DNA of 64,000 nucleotides from Lutraria lutraria (Eukaryota; Mollusca; Bivalvia; Venerida; Mactridae), in the NCBI GenBank assembly GCA_964023205.1, contig OZ026838.1, positions 25,261,843-25,325,842 on the forward strand, written 5' to 3'. The stretch's first letter is position 1. Each line of letters starts with the position of its first letter. A program made the position numbers and the translations under genes. Shown one piece after another: positions 34,292 through 47,300 of the stretch. Under the pieces are notes generated by a model that worked only from the letters and a program-made list of their open reading frames with translations, was not told the DNA's origin and did no database searches.

Positions 34292-35862
34292 TTGTTTATT
34301 GTTTTTGGTTTGTCCGTTTGTTTGTCTGTCTGTTTGTACCAAACTTTAACCTTGCCTATAAAATCAAAACGCTTGCACCTAGTCCTACATTCATCAAACT
34401 TCATATGTAGGTTCCTCATGACATCCTCTACAGGACCTGGTCATTTTTAGGTCAAAGGTCAAGTACACGGGGTAATGGTGTTTAAAAAAATTGTACATTT
34501 CTTTTAGGATACTCATCCTACATTTTTCATGGGATTTTGACGAAACTTTCACAGACTTGTTGTTACCTAGAAACTCCGCACATAATATTCCAGGTTTTGT
34601 GATTCGATCATTTTTAGCTCACATGTCACAAAGTGACAAAGTGAGCTATTAGGATCACTCTCCGTCCGGCGTCGTGCGGTGTGCGTCGTGCGTCGTCAAA
34701 CACTAGGGGCCACATTTTTGGCTCAATTTTAGCAAAACTGGGTCAGAACGTTAATGTCAACAAAATCTCGGACGAGTTCGATATTGGACCATTTGGGGTC
34801 AAAAACTAGGTCACCAGGGCCAAATAAGGGAAAACCTTGTGAACACTTTAGAAATCACTGTTTTGAATTTATCTTCATGAAACTTTGTCAGAATGTTTAT
34901 TTTAATAATATGTAGGTCAAGTTTGAAAATGGGTAATTTCTGTAGTAAAATTAGGTCACTAGGGCAAATTGCTGGAAAACCTTGTGAACACTCTAGAAGT
35001 CACTGTTTTGATTGGATGATCATGAAACCTTGTCAGAATGTTTGTCTTCATATTATCTTGGACGAGTTCGAACATGGGTAATCTTGGGTCAAAAACTAGG
35101 TCGCTAGGTCAAATCTTATGAAAAACCATATTAACACTGTAGATTTCACAGTTATTATTGTATCTTCACCAAACTTTGTCAAATCGTTTGTTTTAATGAT
35201 ATAACGGTCAAGTATAAATATGGGTCATCTGGGGTCAATAACTAGGTCACCAGGTCAAATCTTAGGAAAACTTTGTTAACACTGTAGATGTCACAGTTTT
35301 AATTGGATCTTCACCAAACCTTGTCAAAATGTTTGCCTCAATGATATGTGGGTAAAGGATGAACATGGGTCAGCCGGGTTAAAAAACTGGGCCACAAGGT
35401 CAAATCTTAGGTAAAAATCTTGTAAAAGCTCTAAATGTCATGGTTTTGATTGGATCTTGGCCAAACCTTGTCAGATTGTTTGTCTTAATGATATTAAGGA
35501 CAAGTTCAAATATGGTTACCTAGGGTCAAAAACCAGGTCACAAGGTCAAATCTTAGGAAAACCTTATTAACACTGTAGATGTCAAATTTTGATCGTATCT
35601 TCACCAAACCTAGTCAGACTGTTTGTCTTAATGATATGTGAGACAAATTCGAACATAGGTCGTCTGGGGTCAAAAAACTAGGTCACCGGTTCAAAACAAT
35701 GTTTTAATGAGTGAACAGTGATTGTCATGTGAGCGATATAGGGCCATCTTGGCCCTCTTGTTTACAGAATTATGGCACTTTGTTTATTTTGTGCATTTTC
35801 AAGTTAAAGGACACCCAGAGGGGGCATTGTGTTTTTGAAACACATCTTGTTTACCTTTTGTT
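34292..35862 (+). repeat. Older dispersed repeat split by a nested element
   Basis: 34292-34610 ('CCAAACTTTAACCTTGCC', 'GGTCAAAGGTCAAGTACACG', 'GATTCGATCA') and 35761-35862 ('ACAGAATTATGGCACTTTGT', 'GGACACCCAGAGGGGGCATT', 'TTGAAACACATCTTGTTT') read as one interrupted repeat with the 1.15 kb element between. Confidence 0.55.
34611..35760 (+). mobile_element. Helentron-like element with about 150-bp tandem core ('TTTTAGCTCAC' family), copy 1
   Basis: Head TTTTTAGCTCACATGTCAC with GC-rich 'GTCCGGCGTCGTGCGG'. The core has six or seven units ('AAAAACTAGGTCAC', 'CACTGTAGATGTCA', 'TCTTCACCAAACCTTGTCA'). Tail CATGTGAGCGATATA plus the hairpin GGGCC-ATCTT-GGCCC and CTCTTG. GCTCACATG and CATGTGAGC are subterminal inverted repeats. 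Family members are abundant in bivalve genomes (family knowledge). It encodes no protein. Confidence 0.7.
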
Positions 35863-36969
35863 ACAGAATTTTGTGGCAATGTAGGACATTTTAGAGGGTC
35901 AGTTCTTTTTGTCATTCTTGACAAAATTTCCTTGCAGGGCCAGTTGAAACTTTTTGAGTTTTTACTCTGAAATTTCAGTTGAAGTTGACATATTTGGCAA
36001 ATTATTGTCATTTGAAGCCACATTTTTTGTAGGCAAATCATATTATTTCTATCAGTCTGCATGTTTTCTATGGATTCCTTCCTTTAAAAAGTCAACCCAT
36101 GCATTTTCATAGCACTTTCAGCAGACATCCATTTACTTCTCAAAATTTAATGAAAAATAAACAAACTTGTCTAGGCTCTTACGTGTATGCAATAATGAAT
36201 GTGAACAAGGGTCTATCGATTGAATTGGAACGACCAAAAGCATTTTCACATGCACAGAAAATATGCGGCTTTAAATAATTTGGCAACAAGTAAAAACCTG
36301 CCTAACGGGAAATGCACAGACCGAATTTCATTGCGTCAAGGTCAATAAAAAGTGTGCAATCACTGTTGAAATTAATGTAGATTCCACCCACACTCTCATG
36401 TCTATATTTGTACCACCACCCACTTTCAACACATGTTGACACATGTGATTTCTGTCATTTCAATCATTTTATTTTCAACAGCCTATTTCTTATCAACTGA
36501 AACATGAAGTCATGTAATTTACATGATATTATACATGATCTTCCTCGTTTTTTGTCTTTAAATTGTTTTAATTGTTTTTTCCAGTGTTCATAAGGAAAAT
36601 ATGATGCTGTACTTAAGAATGTAAACATGCTAATTGCTATAAGTATAAAATAATCTCTATAAATAACTACTATATAATGTAAGTATTTCAAAACCTTGAC
36701 TTATAAGAAAATAGATTCAGAGTTTATTATTGTCTACCAGTAATCAGAATATCTCTAAGACCAACATCTGTACAAGCCAGAAAATATATTTCCCGCTTTA
36801 TTTATTTTGTAAAATTTCCAAATCTTTACGTACTTAGTGATGCTTAACTTGAGTGTATCAAATTTGACTCTGTAAAGCACTCATCTTCCAATGGACTGAC
36901 TGGCCAATTAACTGACCAATTGAGTACAAATAACCAAGTAATTAATCCACCTGTGGACACAAGTAATGA

Positions 36970-37265
36970 ATTCTACAGTGCTGGTATCACTTTATAAACA
37001 TGGATTTTTCTTGAAAGAACTGTATGGAAATTCAGGGAAACCTTTTCAGAGCCCTAACCCAACTTCAGAGTCCAGTACTGTGTTCAGAAAATCACAGGAA
37101 AAGGGTGAGACATGTATCTACACGCTTGGCACTTGTCATGATAAAGAAACTGTAAATAATATTCAAAATAAGAGTAGGGATAATTACATGCCTGCATGGC
37201 TCTCCTGTATCTTCTCTGCCCTCACTGGGGCAGCTCTGAAATGATCATAGCTGTAGAATGGGCCA
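36970..37265 (+). repeat. Dispersed repeat E, copy 2
   Basis: The 3' half (37195-37265) matches copy 1 closely: 'CTCTCCTGTATCTTCTCTGC', 'GGGGCAGC', 'GAATGGGCCATTAAACAAC'. The small frames here are not genes. Confidence 0.55.
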
Positions 37266-37921
37266 TTAAACAACAGATAAACAACCAAAATGTTCCTGCT
37301 AACCAAACCTGTCATATTTCTCCTGCCGACCCTTGATTCTTTCAGTCTCATTTTTGTGGCCGATATTTTCAAATGTACTAACTATTCAAGCTTAATAAAA
37401 TACTTTCACCAATTAACAGAAATTACCTTCTTTGGGAGTGGTAGGAGAAATTGTATACAGTTAAACACCTGAAAAACTACAGAACTAGACCAAAAGTCCA
37501 GTTTTCTGGAATTCAGGTTTTCAAAGAACTTTTGATAAATTCTGAAAAATAGGAGCTGAAAAATTGTTTGATTCTGGTTTACGGAAGTTTACTGTATTTA
37601 TTTTTTACCTAGTAGGTTAAGGTGATTCTTGTTTTGTCTTTCTTTGTTACCTTGAATTGTGCTACAGGGTCAGATTACTAACCCAGATCAGGGTTTTCTT
37701 TAATATTCGGTACAAAAGATTCTCATATGAAAATAACAGATTTGGCTGGGAGTCAACGGGGCTGCCTACTTAAATACTGTACTTAAAATTTTCAAACTTA
37801 GTGGAATGTAACCGATTTTTTGCGATTTTAACTGATGTTTTTCATCAGTAATTGGTTCTTAATGAAAACCCTGCCCATATTATTCATAAATGCTTAGACC
37901 TTTTATTTACTTACTTTTCAG

Positions 37922-38340
37922 TCTGATGAGTTTTTAATCAAGCAAATATTGTGTGTTAGTGAAAAAATCAGATGATATGGTGAAATCGGTTGAAGCATTG
38001 ATGGGTGAGGTACATGTTTACGAAGCCAGGTACCGATATAATCCCGGTGACCATGGTGACGATACTAATACCTACATTCTGATAGAACATGGTGACATCC
38101 TGGAAGTGATTGGGAAGGATCTGGAGGGGCTACCCCCTGAGAATCCCCAGCAATGGTTGAGGGGCTACAATGTGACGCGAAATTTACAGGGTCTGTTCCC
38201 TGGCCCCTATGTGAATTATTTAGGGGTCAAAGGGCATGATGGAGAGGTGATTGACCCACCTCCTGCTATTCCTCCAAAACCTCGTTCAACATCATCACAG
38301 CCAAGTAGACTTGAGATGCCTTCAGGTTTCAATGACACAG
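37922..38340 (+). CDS. pik3r1: PI3K p85-type gene: start exon (5' UTR, SH3, proline motif)
   Basis: The acceptor TTACTTTTCAG ends at 37921 and the donor ACAG|GTATGT follows 38340. An in-frame TAA at 37935 precedes the ATG at 37977, so 37922-37976 is 5' UTR and an untranslated upstream exon must exist. A second Met at 38001 is possible. The reading frame upstream of 37977 has no ATG (only GTG at 37953). Coding part is 364 nt, ending in phase 1. Confidence 0.85.
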
Positions 38341-41300
38341 GTATGTCATTAACATCTCATTATATGATATAATGTCTTTGAAGTGAATATGATGTAAATT
38401 CTAATATTCTTAAATTTCGATAATCTGTTGTTTCTCTTTGAACTTTTTTTATCATTGGCAGAAACATTTTAAAGGGGCCTCTGTTGTTGAGTGGATATGG
38501 TTTCTTCACTCTCCTGGTAGTGGTAGTACCATAATCACTCGTGTATAAGATGGCCGTATGTCATGATTGTACTTACCGCTAGATATTTTGGACTTCTGCA
38601 TGTATGGACAAATCTCATCAAATGATTGGAATCTAGGACCAACACAAAATTGTTCAAATATACTACTCAAAATGTTATAAGGATCACTTGCTCTATATAT
38701 TGATTGTTGTGATTGATTCGTAATTTTGATACTACTTTTGAGTAGATTTTATTAAAATATAGTCACTCAACAGGGCTTGACACTAACTTTTTCAAGAGGT
38801 AGTCACAGGACTACCTGCATAGAAAATGAGGAAGTCCTTGCAAAATATAGGTAGTCCTTGTTTTAATACATAAAAACATGTTTGTTATTTTATTTCAATG
38901 CCTTTCAATTATACTTATTACAATAGGAGACAAGTATAAACATCAGATTTTCACAAATATATTAAACAAAGCTATACAGGTTACATTGTGTCAGATCTAA
39001 CAAAAGTTTGTAAGCTTTATTATTTAATTTATGTAAATTTATAGAATTCAGGTCACCCAAATATCAGATAGCCTGACGGGATACCCAGCTTGCAAACCTA
39101 GGTAGTTCTCGGAGAACATAGGTAGCCTTGGGCTAACGAACCATTGTTAGTGTCGAGCCTAGTCTGGTTCCCGGACGTGCTCTACAATTACGTCAGGCAA
39201 AGCTCAATAATGGCGGCCTTCAGTGGTAATGCACAGGCAACAGAATATTCTTATTTTGACTGCTCAAGCATCATATGCCAGTGCAAAAATGAAACAAATA
39301 ATGTCCATTGAAATACATATATATTATTGTATTTGTATGTGTGGACTATTCAAACATTGATTATATAATCCTATAGCCTACTGCCTTAAAACCTTACTAG
39401 ATCATTATTGTACATGTTGTAATACACACTTTTGTACTGATGTCAAAAAAGTGGGTTCTGATCAAATTTTATATTTTAGAGCTTGTTTTGTGGTATTTAC
39501 TTGATATTTATGTTGCTATGGAAACAAGTGGATGTGTATGATTATATAGCTTTCAGTATATTGTCATATTTTAGGTAAACCAAAACATCCAGTATTTGTA
39601 GATTAGTTAGGGTCTGGTATTAGGCCTATTCCCCATGTAAAGAAGTATATATTTTTTCCCCACTGAGAGAAAGATTTCCCAACAATTGAAAAAATCATAC
39701 AAGATACTACCTTAAGAAAGATCTAATGTTAGTCTTCAAAAATTCCCCAAATTTGGTGTTTCACAACGCAAATTACCTTACCAAAGGGACCAGATGCCTG
39801 TTCCCCAAAACAATGAAAGAGGGCTGTGGGCTGTGTATGAATATTGGAAAATGATGTCATCACATGTGCAGGAAATGTCTGGTTAGGTTGAACAAAATTC
39901 TTTCTATTCTAATGATATAATTTACTATGTCCACTTTTGGGGGGGGGGGGGGGGGGCTGATTTCCGTGAAAAATATGTTCTGTTATCTATTATTCATAAA
40001 AAATTCCCCTCCGTAGAATTTCATTTTTCTGTAAAACTTTTTTTGTAAAAGATCATTTATATATTGATGTATAGCATAGATCTATGTCTGCGACTATCAA
40101 GGTTTTAAATGTATGCTGGATATGTATGCTAAGGCATATTATTTTTCAATCTTTTTCCCTTTCTAGGGGCCCCATCAACTTTTGAAAACCCACTGATGTC
40201 TTATTAAACCTGTTCTTTGTTTTTATGATATGTATATCCATTTGTATTAGAAGGGAGACAATAATGTTTTATTTTGTATGATTAAAAAAAAGAATTGTGT
40301 CCCTTTGACTACACTGGCTCTACATGATGGGGAAAATGGCTATACATATTTACAAAGCGTTTGTAGCAGTTACCTTAGACTACAAAGTTAGATCTATTCA
40401 TTCTCTGCCAGATATTTTTATATTAAAAACTCCAATTAATTAGTTTTACCTACTATGTTATTAACTTATGTCTATTTATCAGTTAAGATTTTTCTAACAT
40501 ACTTTCAGAAATGTACTCTTCCATCGAAATTGTGTAACTTGCAATGTATCACTTGTATTACATCACAATTTTTTCATCAGATACTTAATAATATGTTTAC
40601 CATATATTCATCCAATCCATAATAACAATATTTCATTTAGAACAGGTGATGAAATTTCTGTTATTTTATATCCTGTGCCTGATTCATACTTCATTATTTT
40701 ACCATCCCTGTATCAGTCAGTCATGATGACATGCCGTGTGGATTCCAAATATACATGTTTTAATAATCATTTGTTGACTGCATTGACAATCCGTAATAGA
40801 TACTATGATGTAAAAAAACACTTTTAGACACTGTCAGGCATGAGACAATCATTTGATTACAAAAAGGAAATCAGGTTATATTATAAATGGTGAATCTTTT
40901 TAACTAAGTTTACATTTATTCACTCTGTATAATTGTATGATACAATGATGAGATTATATTTCAATCTCTTTTATTTTGTTACCACAAGTCAATTTTACCA
41001 ATTTATGTCAATTATCCTTCTTTCTTGTTAATTCTTTTTCATGTGGATTATACTTGTAACTACCCCTTTCATTTACTGTAAATAAACTGCTAGTTGTCGA
41101 TGCGAAAAAACAACATTGAATAAATACAATTGTAGCATGGGTTATGTCATCGCAATGTATTGGAAATAACCATTGAATATTGTCGAAGTTCATTGATAAA
41201 AGATCATGAAGTTTTTAGCTTGCTAATGTGTCAAACATGCTTGCAGTCCAGTTGATATTATGATGACTTATGTTTAATTAGTAACTTGAAGCCATCCCGG

Positions 41301-44300
41301 TGTTCACACCCTTGCAGTGCATGATTCATGTTATTATCATCTCCCATGTAGGAATGATAAATAACTAGGTACAGATACATATTATAGTCAATGCTTTAAA
41401 TTTAATAGGTACATACAGTCAATCCTTGTTGAAGAAATGCCATTGAAGAGATAGTTAATTTTAAAAATGGCCAAAATGTACTGCTGATCATTATTTGTAG
41501 ACTTATTTGGTCTAGAATGTACAATAATACCTGGTATTTTTTAACTGGTGTTAGATTGTTACCCTAAATATCAACTTTTATCTACCAGTAATTATACATT
41601 TTAAGCTGTTAAATTTGTTGAATAATCATCATCATTGTTAATTGATTTCACTCCAAAAGTGTGACTATAGAAGTTGATTTTTAGATCAATAGTGAAAGTA
41701 ATTATATTGGTATACGTGATACCACTTTCTTTACAAAACATTAAGTATCGAATGACGTCATACCTCTACACTTACTGTAACCCAGAATTCTTTTCCATAA
41801 TCCGATTTAGAATCGTCTTTGTGACTGCTTGATTTTCTGGTTGACAACAGAATCCATCTTCGGTATAGCTGATCATTATTTTACATCACACAGGTCATTG
41901 ATATACAAAAGGAACATACATAAGAAATGTCAATTTTCTAGTATCCATGGTGACAGATGAGGTCATAGACATACAGAGACGTATTCTTGAATGACTCTTA
42001 TTTGGTGTTACGTATTTGGGTCAGCAATAACTACAAGCTAATTACCACTTCAGCACTTTGTAAATCATCTATTTTTAGCTCATATGAGCACTTGTGCTCA
42101 GGGTGAGTTTTTGTGATCAGTCTTTGTCCGGCGTCATGCGTCGTCAAACTTTTACCATGTGAACATACTAGGGGCCACATTTTTAGCTCAATTTTCGCAA
42201 AACTTGGGCAGAATGTTAATATCGACAAGATCTTGGATGAGTTCGATAATGGGCCATTTGGGGTAAAAAACTAGGTCATCAGGGCCAAATAAGGAAAACC
42301 TTGTGAACACTATAGAAATCACTGTTTTGATTGGATCATCATGAAACTTTGTCATAATGTTTATTTTAATGTTATGTAGGTCAAGTTTGATAATGGGTCT
42401 TCTGCGGTCAAAAACAAGGTCACCAGGGCGAATAGCTGGAAAACCTTGTGAACACTCTAGAAGTCACTGTTTTGATTGGATGATCATGAAACCTTGTCAG
42501 AATGTTTGTCTTCATAATATCTTGGACGAGTTCGAACATGGGTCATCTTGGGTCAAAAACTAGGTTGCTAGGTCAAATCTCATGAAAAAACATGTTAACA
42601 CTGTAGAGTTCACGGTTATCATTTGATCTTCACCAAACCTTGTCAGAATGTTTGCCTTAATGATAAGTGGGTTAAGGTTGAACATCGGTCAAAAACTAGT
42701 CGCAAGGTCAATTCTTAGGTAAAAACCTTGTTAAAGCTCTAGATGTCAAGGTTTTAATTGGATCTTCACCAAACCTAGTCAGAATGTTTGACAACTTCAA
42801 ACATGGGTCATCTGGGGTCAAAAACTAGGTCACAGATTCAAAACAATGTTTTAATGAGTAAACAATGATTGTGAGCGATATAGAGCCATCTTGGCCCTCT
42901 TGTTCATACCATCTACCATTGATATTAGATATACAGTTTGTAGGACAAACTCATTTAATCAACCTTATTATAGAATACTTTGAACTGTGGATGCATGAAG
43001 AGTATTATATTGACTCTTTCAATGGAAAAAAACCTGATTTATGAACTTTGAAAATTTTTTAATCAGATTTTAATCAATTCCTGGTTTTTCAAGGACTTTA
43101 GTCTGTTACCTAAATCTCCTTTTGCCTGCTGAAACTAATTATGTTGAAAGAACACTGATTACAAACTGTTCATTCACTTTGTTGCTTCATGAGTCCTTAT
43201 AAAATGCTAATGGTTGTATTTGTACTTTTATTGGATGGAAAAGATTTTTTAGGATCATTTCAGTTGTTTATTCCATAATTATATTATCTTGCAAAATCTA
43301 AACATTTTGTTGATCTTGAAATATCAATAAATGTAATCTGTCAAAATCTTGGGCGAAATCTTGCAATTAAATTAATGTTCTGTCAAATCTAAATTAATTT
43401 CACATTGAAAGTTACTGTGTGCATATGTATGCTTGTAATTTGTTTATGCATAACATGTAATGATAATTTTGTTGTTTTCTGGTGTGAAATGTAATCTATT
43501 TATATTTGACATGCTGATAAATAGATAGTAAGACCTCTTATACAGTTATGTCTGATCAATTTTGGTATATTTTACTGTTTGGTTAAAATTTCTTTCTTTC
43601 CTTTTGTTTAATTAAAAACATGATACTTCTGTAAACATGAAAATCTGTTCAGCCATCAATAAGAAATCTGTATTTTTCTTTCATTTTGAGCTGTTAATAG
43701 TTGTAGGTATTAAGTGTGAATAGTTTTATTGGTTGAAGTCTTTTACCAATTAATCTGAATGTTATATTTTTCACTTCTTCTTACTGATTTCATCCACAAA
43801 GTGTCTTTCAAATAAAATGAAATCTTGATATATCAGGACATACTTTGTGACCCCCCAAAAATAGGCAGTCTATAATGATCTATAATAACGTTAATACAAC
43901 ACTTGTCCTAGGTTTCCCTCGACTCCAATTCATAGTAACTTTTCTTTGAATAAAATGATGATAATTGACACCTATTTTAACATAATACCTAGGATCTAAA
44001 TGGCCAATGATGTATCTTTATAATAAGTATTATGGCAATTTAATTTCACTCAAAAAATGAAATATTTGACTTTAAAATATCGTGATTTATCAGTTACTGA
44101 AATCTGAGCGTTTGCTTTGCAGATATCATTCACTTTAAAAGTAAATAAAATGCTGATGAATGAACTGTTGTGTTAAAATGTAATTGTCCTCTCCTCTTGT
44201 GTGCATGTCCTTGCTCTAATTAAGTGTATTAAAATTAGATCTCCATTTGTTTGTGTCAAATCAGTGTCATATTTTGTTATCAAGATTTTTAAGCTAGATT

Positions 44301-47300
44301 CGAAATTCAAATAATTGTACAAAATATGAACATTTGTACAACAGATTATGTTTACAGATTGGGGACCATTTTTTTTTTGTCACCCTGACAGAGATTTCTG
44401 TGCTTGATACATTCATTAAGGTCATTGACTCCTTAGTGTCGGCTGTGTCATCAAGTTTCAGTTTAATTACATAGTTTATTGTGAACTGATTTGTTATTTG
44501 GTAAATTAAGCATTTATACCACAATGGTCTATTTGTTGTATACTGTATTGTGGTGTATTACGTTTCACTTTGTTTTGTTTAAAATTGTGTCACTAGAGGA
44601 AGACGTGGAGTCGCTACTACTGTGCGCATGTATGGTATTTAGTCGACACCGACCAGAAACAAGTTGGAGCTGATGTTTTTCTGAGTGTTGATTTCTGGTT
44701 TCAATTTCATTTATGAAATTTATGTCTTCTCTTTATTATTGATTGGGCGTGATCTCACATTTCTTCATGATAGACTTTAAACTTTACTATTTGTATCATG
44801 CTATGTTCTCTTCAGCTCTTTGATTCCGCTTTCTGCGATCATATTACGATTTTAAAAGACAGAGTTTAACCGTCATGATCTCTGTATATTAATTTACTTT
44901 GTCATATGAGTCCCTTCTTTTATCCTGTTGTCCCCACTTCCGGTCCATTTCCTTATCAGGTCATTTTAGACAACATGAGAGTACTAGTATATTGCTGCTT
45001 TAGTGGACTTGGGTGTTGACATGAATGGGCTACTGTTTCTACATGCTATTACATCAAAGGTGTTTCAGATACAGTAGTAGACCTTCAATGATGGTCTTTC
45101 CTTTTGGTTTGTTTAGTTTTGAGTTTTTTGTCCCTTTTCAACAATCAAAGTCATATGAGGCGGAAAGTTCATCCGACCATCATTCCTGGGAAGAACCAGT
45201 ACTGCACCCCATCCTCCGTAAGCAACTGCCTACTTTCTCGCATAAAGAGATACAGTTGGTAGCGGGTTTCGAACCCACAACCCTCTAACTATCAGTGAGG
45301 TTACAGGGATTTGAAGTCAGCGACCTTAACCACTGGACCATGGAGGTGGGTCCTTTTGTATGAAATAGTCAGGTGATAATTGCTGTATCCATACACTAGT
45401 AGTCAGTAATGTTTAGAGGATGCAAATGTTCCTGTTGTTGTTGTTTATTAACCTAAGCTGAAATAGAATAATAGATTACTGGCACAATCAGTATGCAGAT
45501 TATAAGTTTCTAGGACACAGAGACAATAATTTTACCCTCTTCTGAGAGGACATACCCCGTTCTTTGATTCCTTACAAATGAATATTTATACATAACTGTA
45601 GGTTTGCATAATTTGTCTTTTAACCTTGTTAAATTTATTATGGCCATAAAATCTCAGATAACTGCAAATTTATGAGTTTTGTCTTCAAAAATAAGTGGAT
45701 GTTAGTGTTAATCCTTGTATGCTATAATATGAAAATTATGAGTTTGATATTTTCACCATGATGCAAATCCTTTGAAATATCTTTCATATTTTGGTCATTG
45801 CTCTACCTGTAAAAGCTTTGAAGGTATTTTCCCTTAAATTTTGCTAAATTGATAGATGTATTCTATTGGTTGAGTTATATAAGTGGTTTTGAGAGGTGCC
45901 ATATTATAATATACCTTATTTATTTATTTGGGTTTAATGGCATTTAATTATCAGTTTCTCAGTTTTACTTACCTGAGTTTTCCTAGACTATATTCTAACC
46001 ATAGAGTTCTAACCAATATTAGACCCTTCCATAAGGAACTGACAACTTCTCCAAATGTGGAGGGAAACAGTCGGTGCTTTCATATTTTCATGGAAGGGTA
46101 TAACCTGCTGAGACGGGAATTAAACCCAGATCGCCGGGTTATAAATCCAGTGCACTAACCATTTGACCACAGCTACAGCTTGTATACATGTATACATCGG
46201 ACTTAGCAAGATTCTTCTTGAGCAGTTCAGTTTGTTATAATGCAGTGGTTGATGATCCAATTTATTGCTCTCCAATAGATTAGCTCAGATCATTTACTTT
46301 TGGAAACTTATGAATTATATGTATGTCAGTTTGTCTTAATTTTTAGAAAATTGGTTGGCATAATATGTCACAATTGACCTTATTGGGTCAATGAGAAAAT
46401 TTTGTAATATTATTTGACCACCAAAGAGAAGATTAAGGACAAAGATAGCAGTAGGTCTGATAAGACCTTGTGAATTTTGATAAGGTGTATAATCATGTAC
46501 AAAATGTCACATTGTTTACATTTCATGTAAGTTGTTTGATTGCAAACTTCAAATAAATCACAAGATTTCTATAATGTAAGGTTCAGTGTCCTTACCACAC
46601 ATGGACAGGTATTATGTTGGGTTTAGATAGCCTAACCACACATGGACAGGTATTATGTTGGGTTTAGATAGCCTAACCACATGGGGTCATTATTTAAATC
46701 TTCTTACATTGATACTTGTTTGTCCAAGCTCTTGAAGTTTGCCATTTTTATCAGGCATTTACCCCTTTGGTAAAAAAAGGTGCTTGACCGCTTTGTTGTT
46801 TATCTTCTTACTCTTAATGTTTAAAATTTGTCAACCTTGAGTACAATATACAGCATGGTGTGTTACTTGTTTGCAGTACTGTTCAACATACCAGATTATC
46901 AAATAGAAACTAAGCTGCTTTATGAATCATCAAACAAAATGTATTTGGGAATTTTTTTTAATAGAGCATTAATACTAAGATTTTGTTTCACAACTTACTG
47001 TGATTTTAATGATAAAACTTGGTTTGTGACCGCATGGAGTTCCCTTCCCATGAAGTGCATTGAACTTTTATGTCACATGACCTACTTTTTTGAGCTCTTA
47101 TTTTGCAACTCATCAGGTGTAATGAATTATGGATAATTTCACGTTTCCTTTAAAGAGTCACATACATTACTCAATTTATTTCTAATTTTATTACACTCCG
47201 AGTGAAATTGATATAATAGCTTTTGAGCGGGATATCATCTTCATCTGAGTTAACCTACCCAGAGTTAGCTCAAGTGTAAATAATGGTATTGAATGGGATT

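Noticed and set aside
34611..35760. Tandem ~150-bp units considered as a CRISPR-like array
   Set aside because: Units are contiguous and diverged with no unique spacers, in a eukaryotic transposon context.
35799..36062. 87-residue minus-strand frame with many Lys/Gln
   Set aside because: Its start region lies in the tail of a dispersed repeat ('GGACACCCAGAGGGGGC') and it shows no domain.
44593..44673. Possible extra or alternative last exon of the PI3K gene (open frame EEDVESLLLCACMVF...)
   Set aside because: The acceptor lacks a pyrimidine tract and the donor or poly(A) evidence is weak; peptide does not resemble p85.
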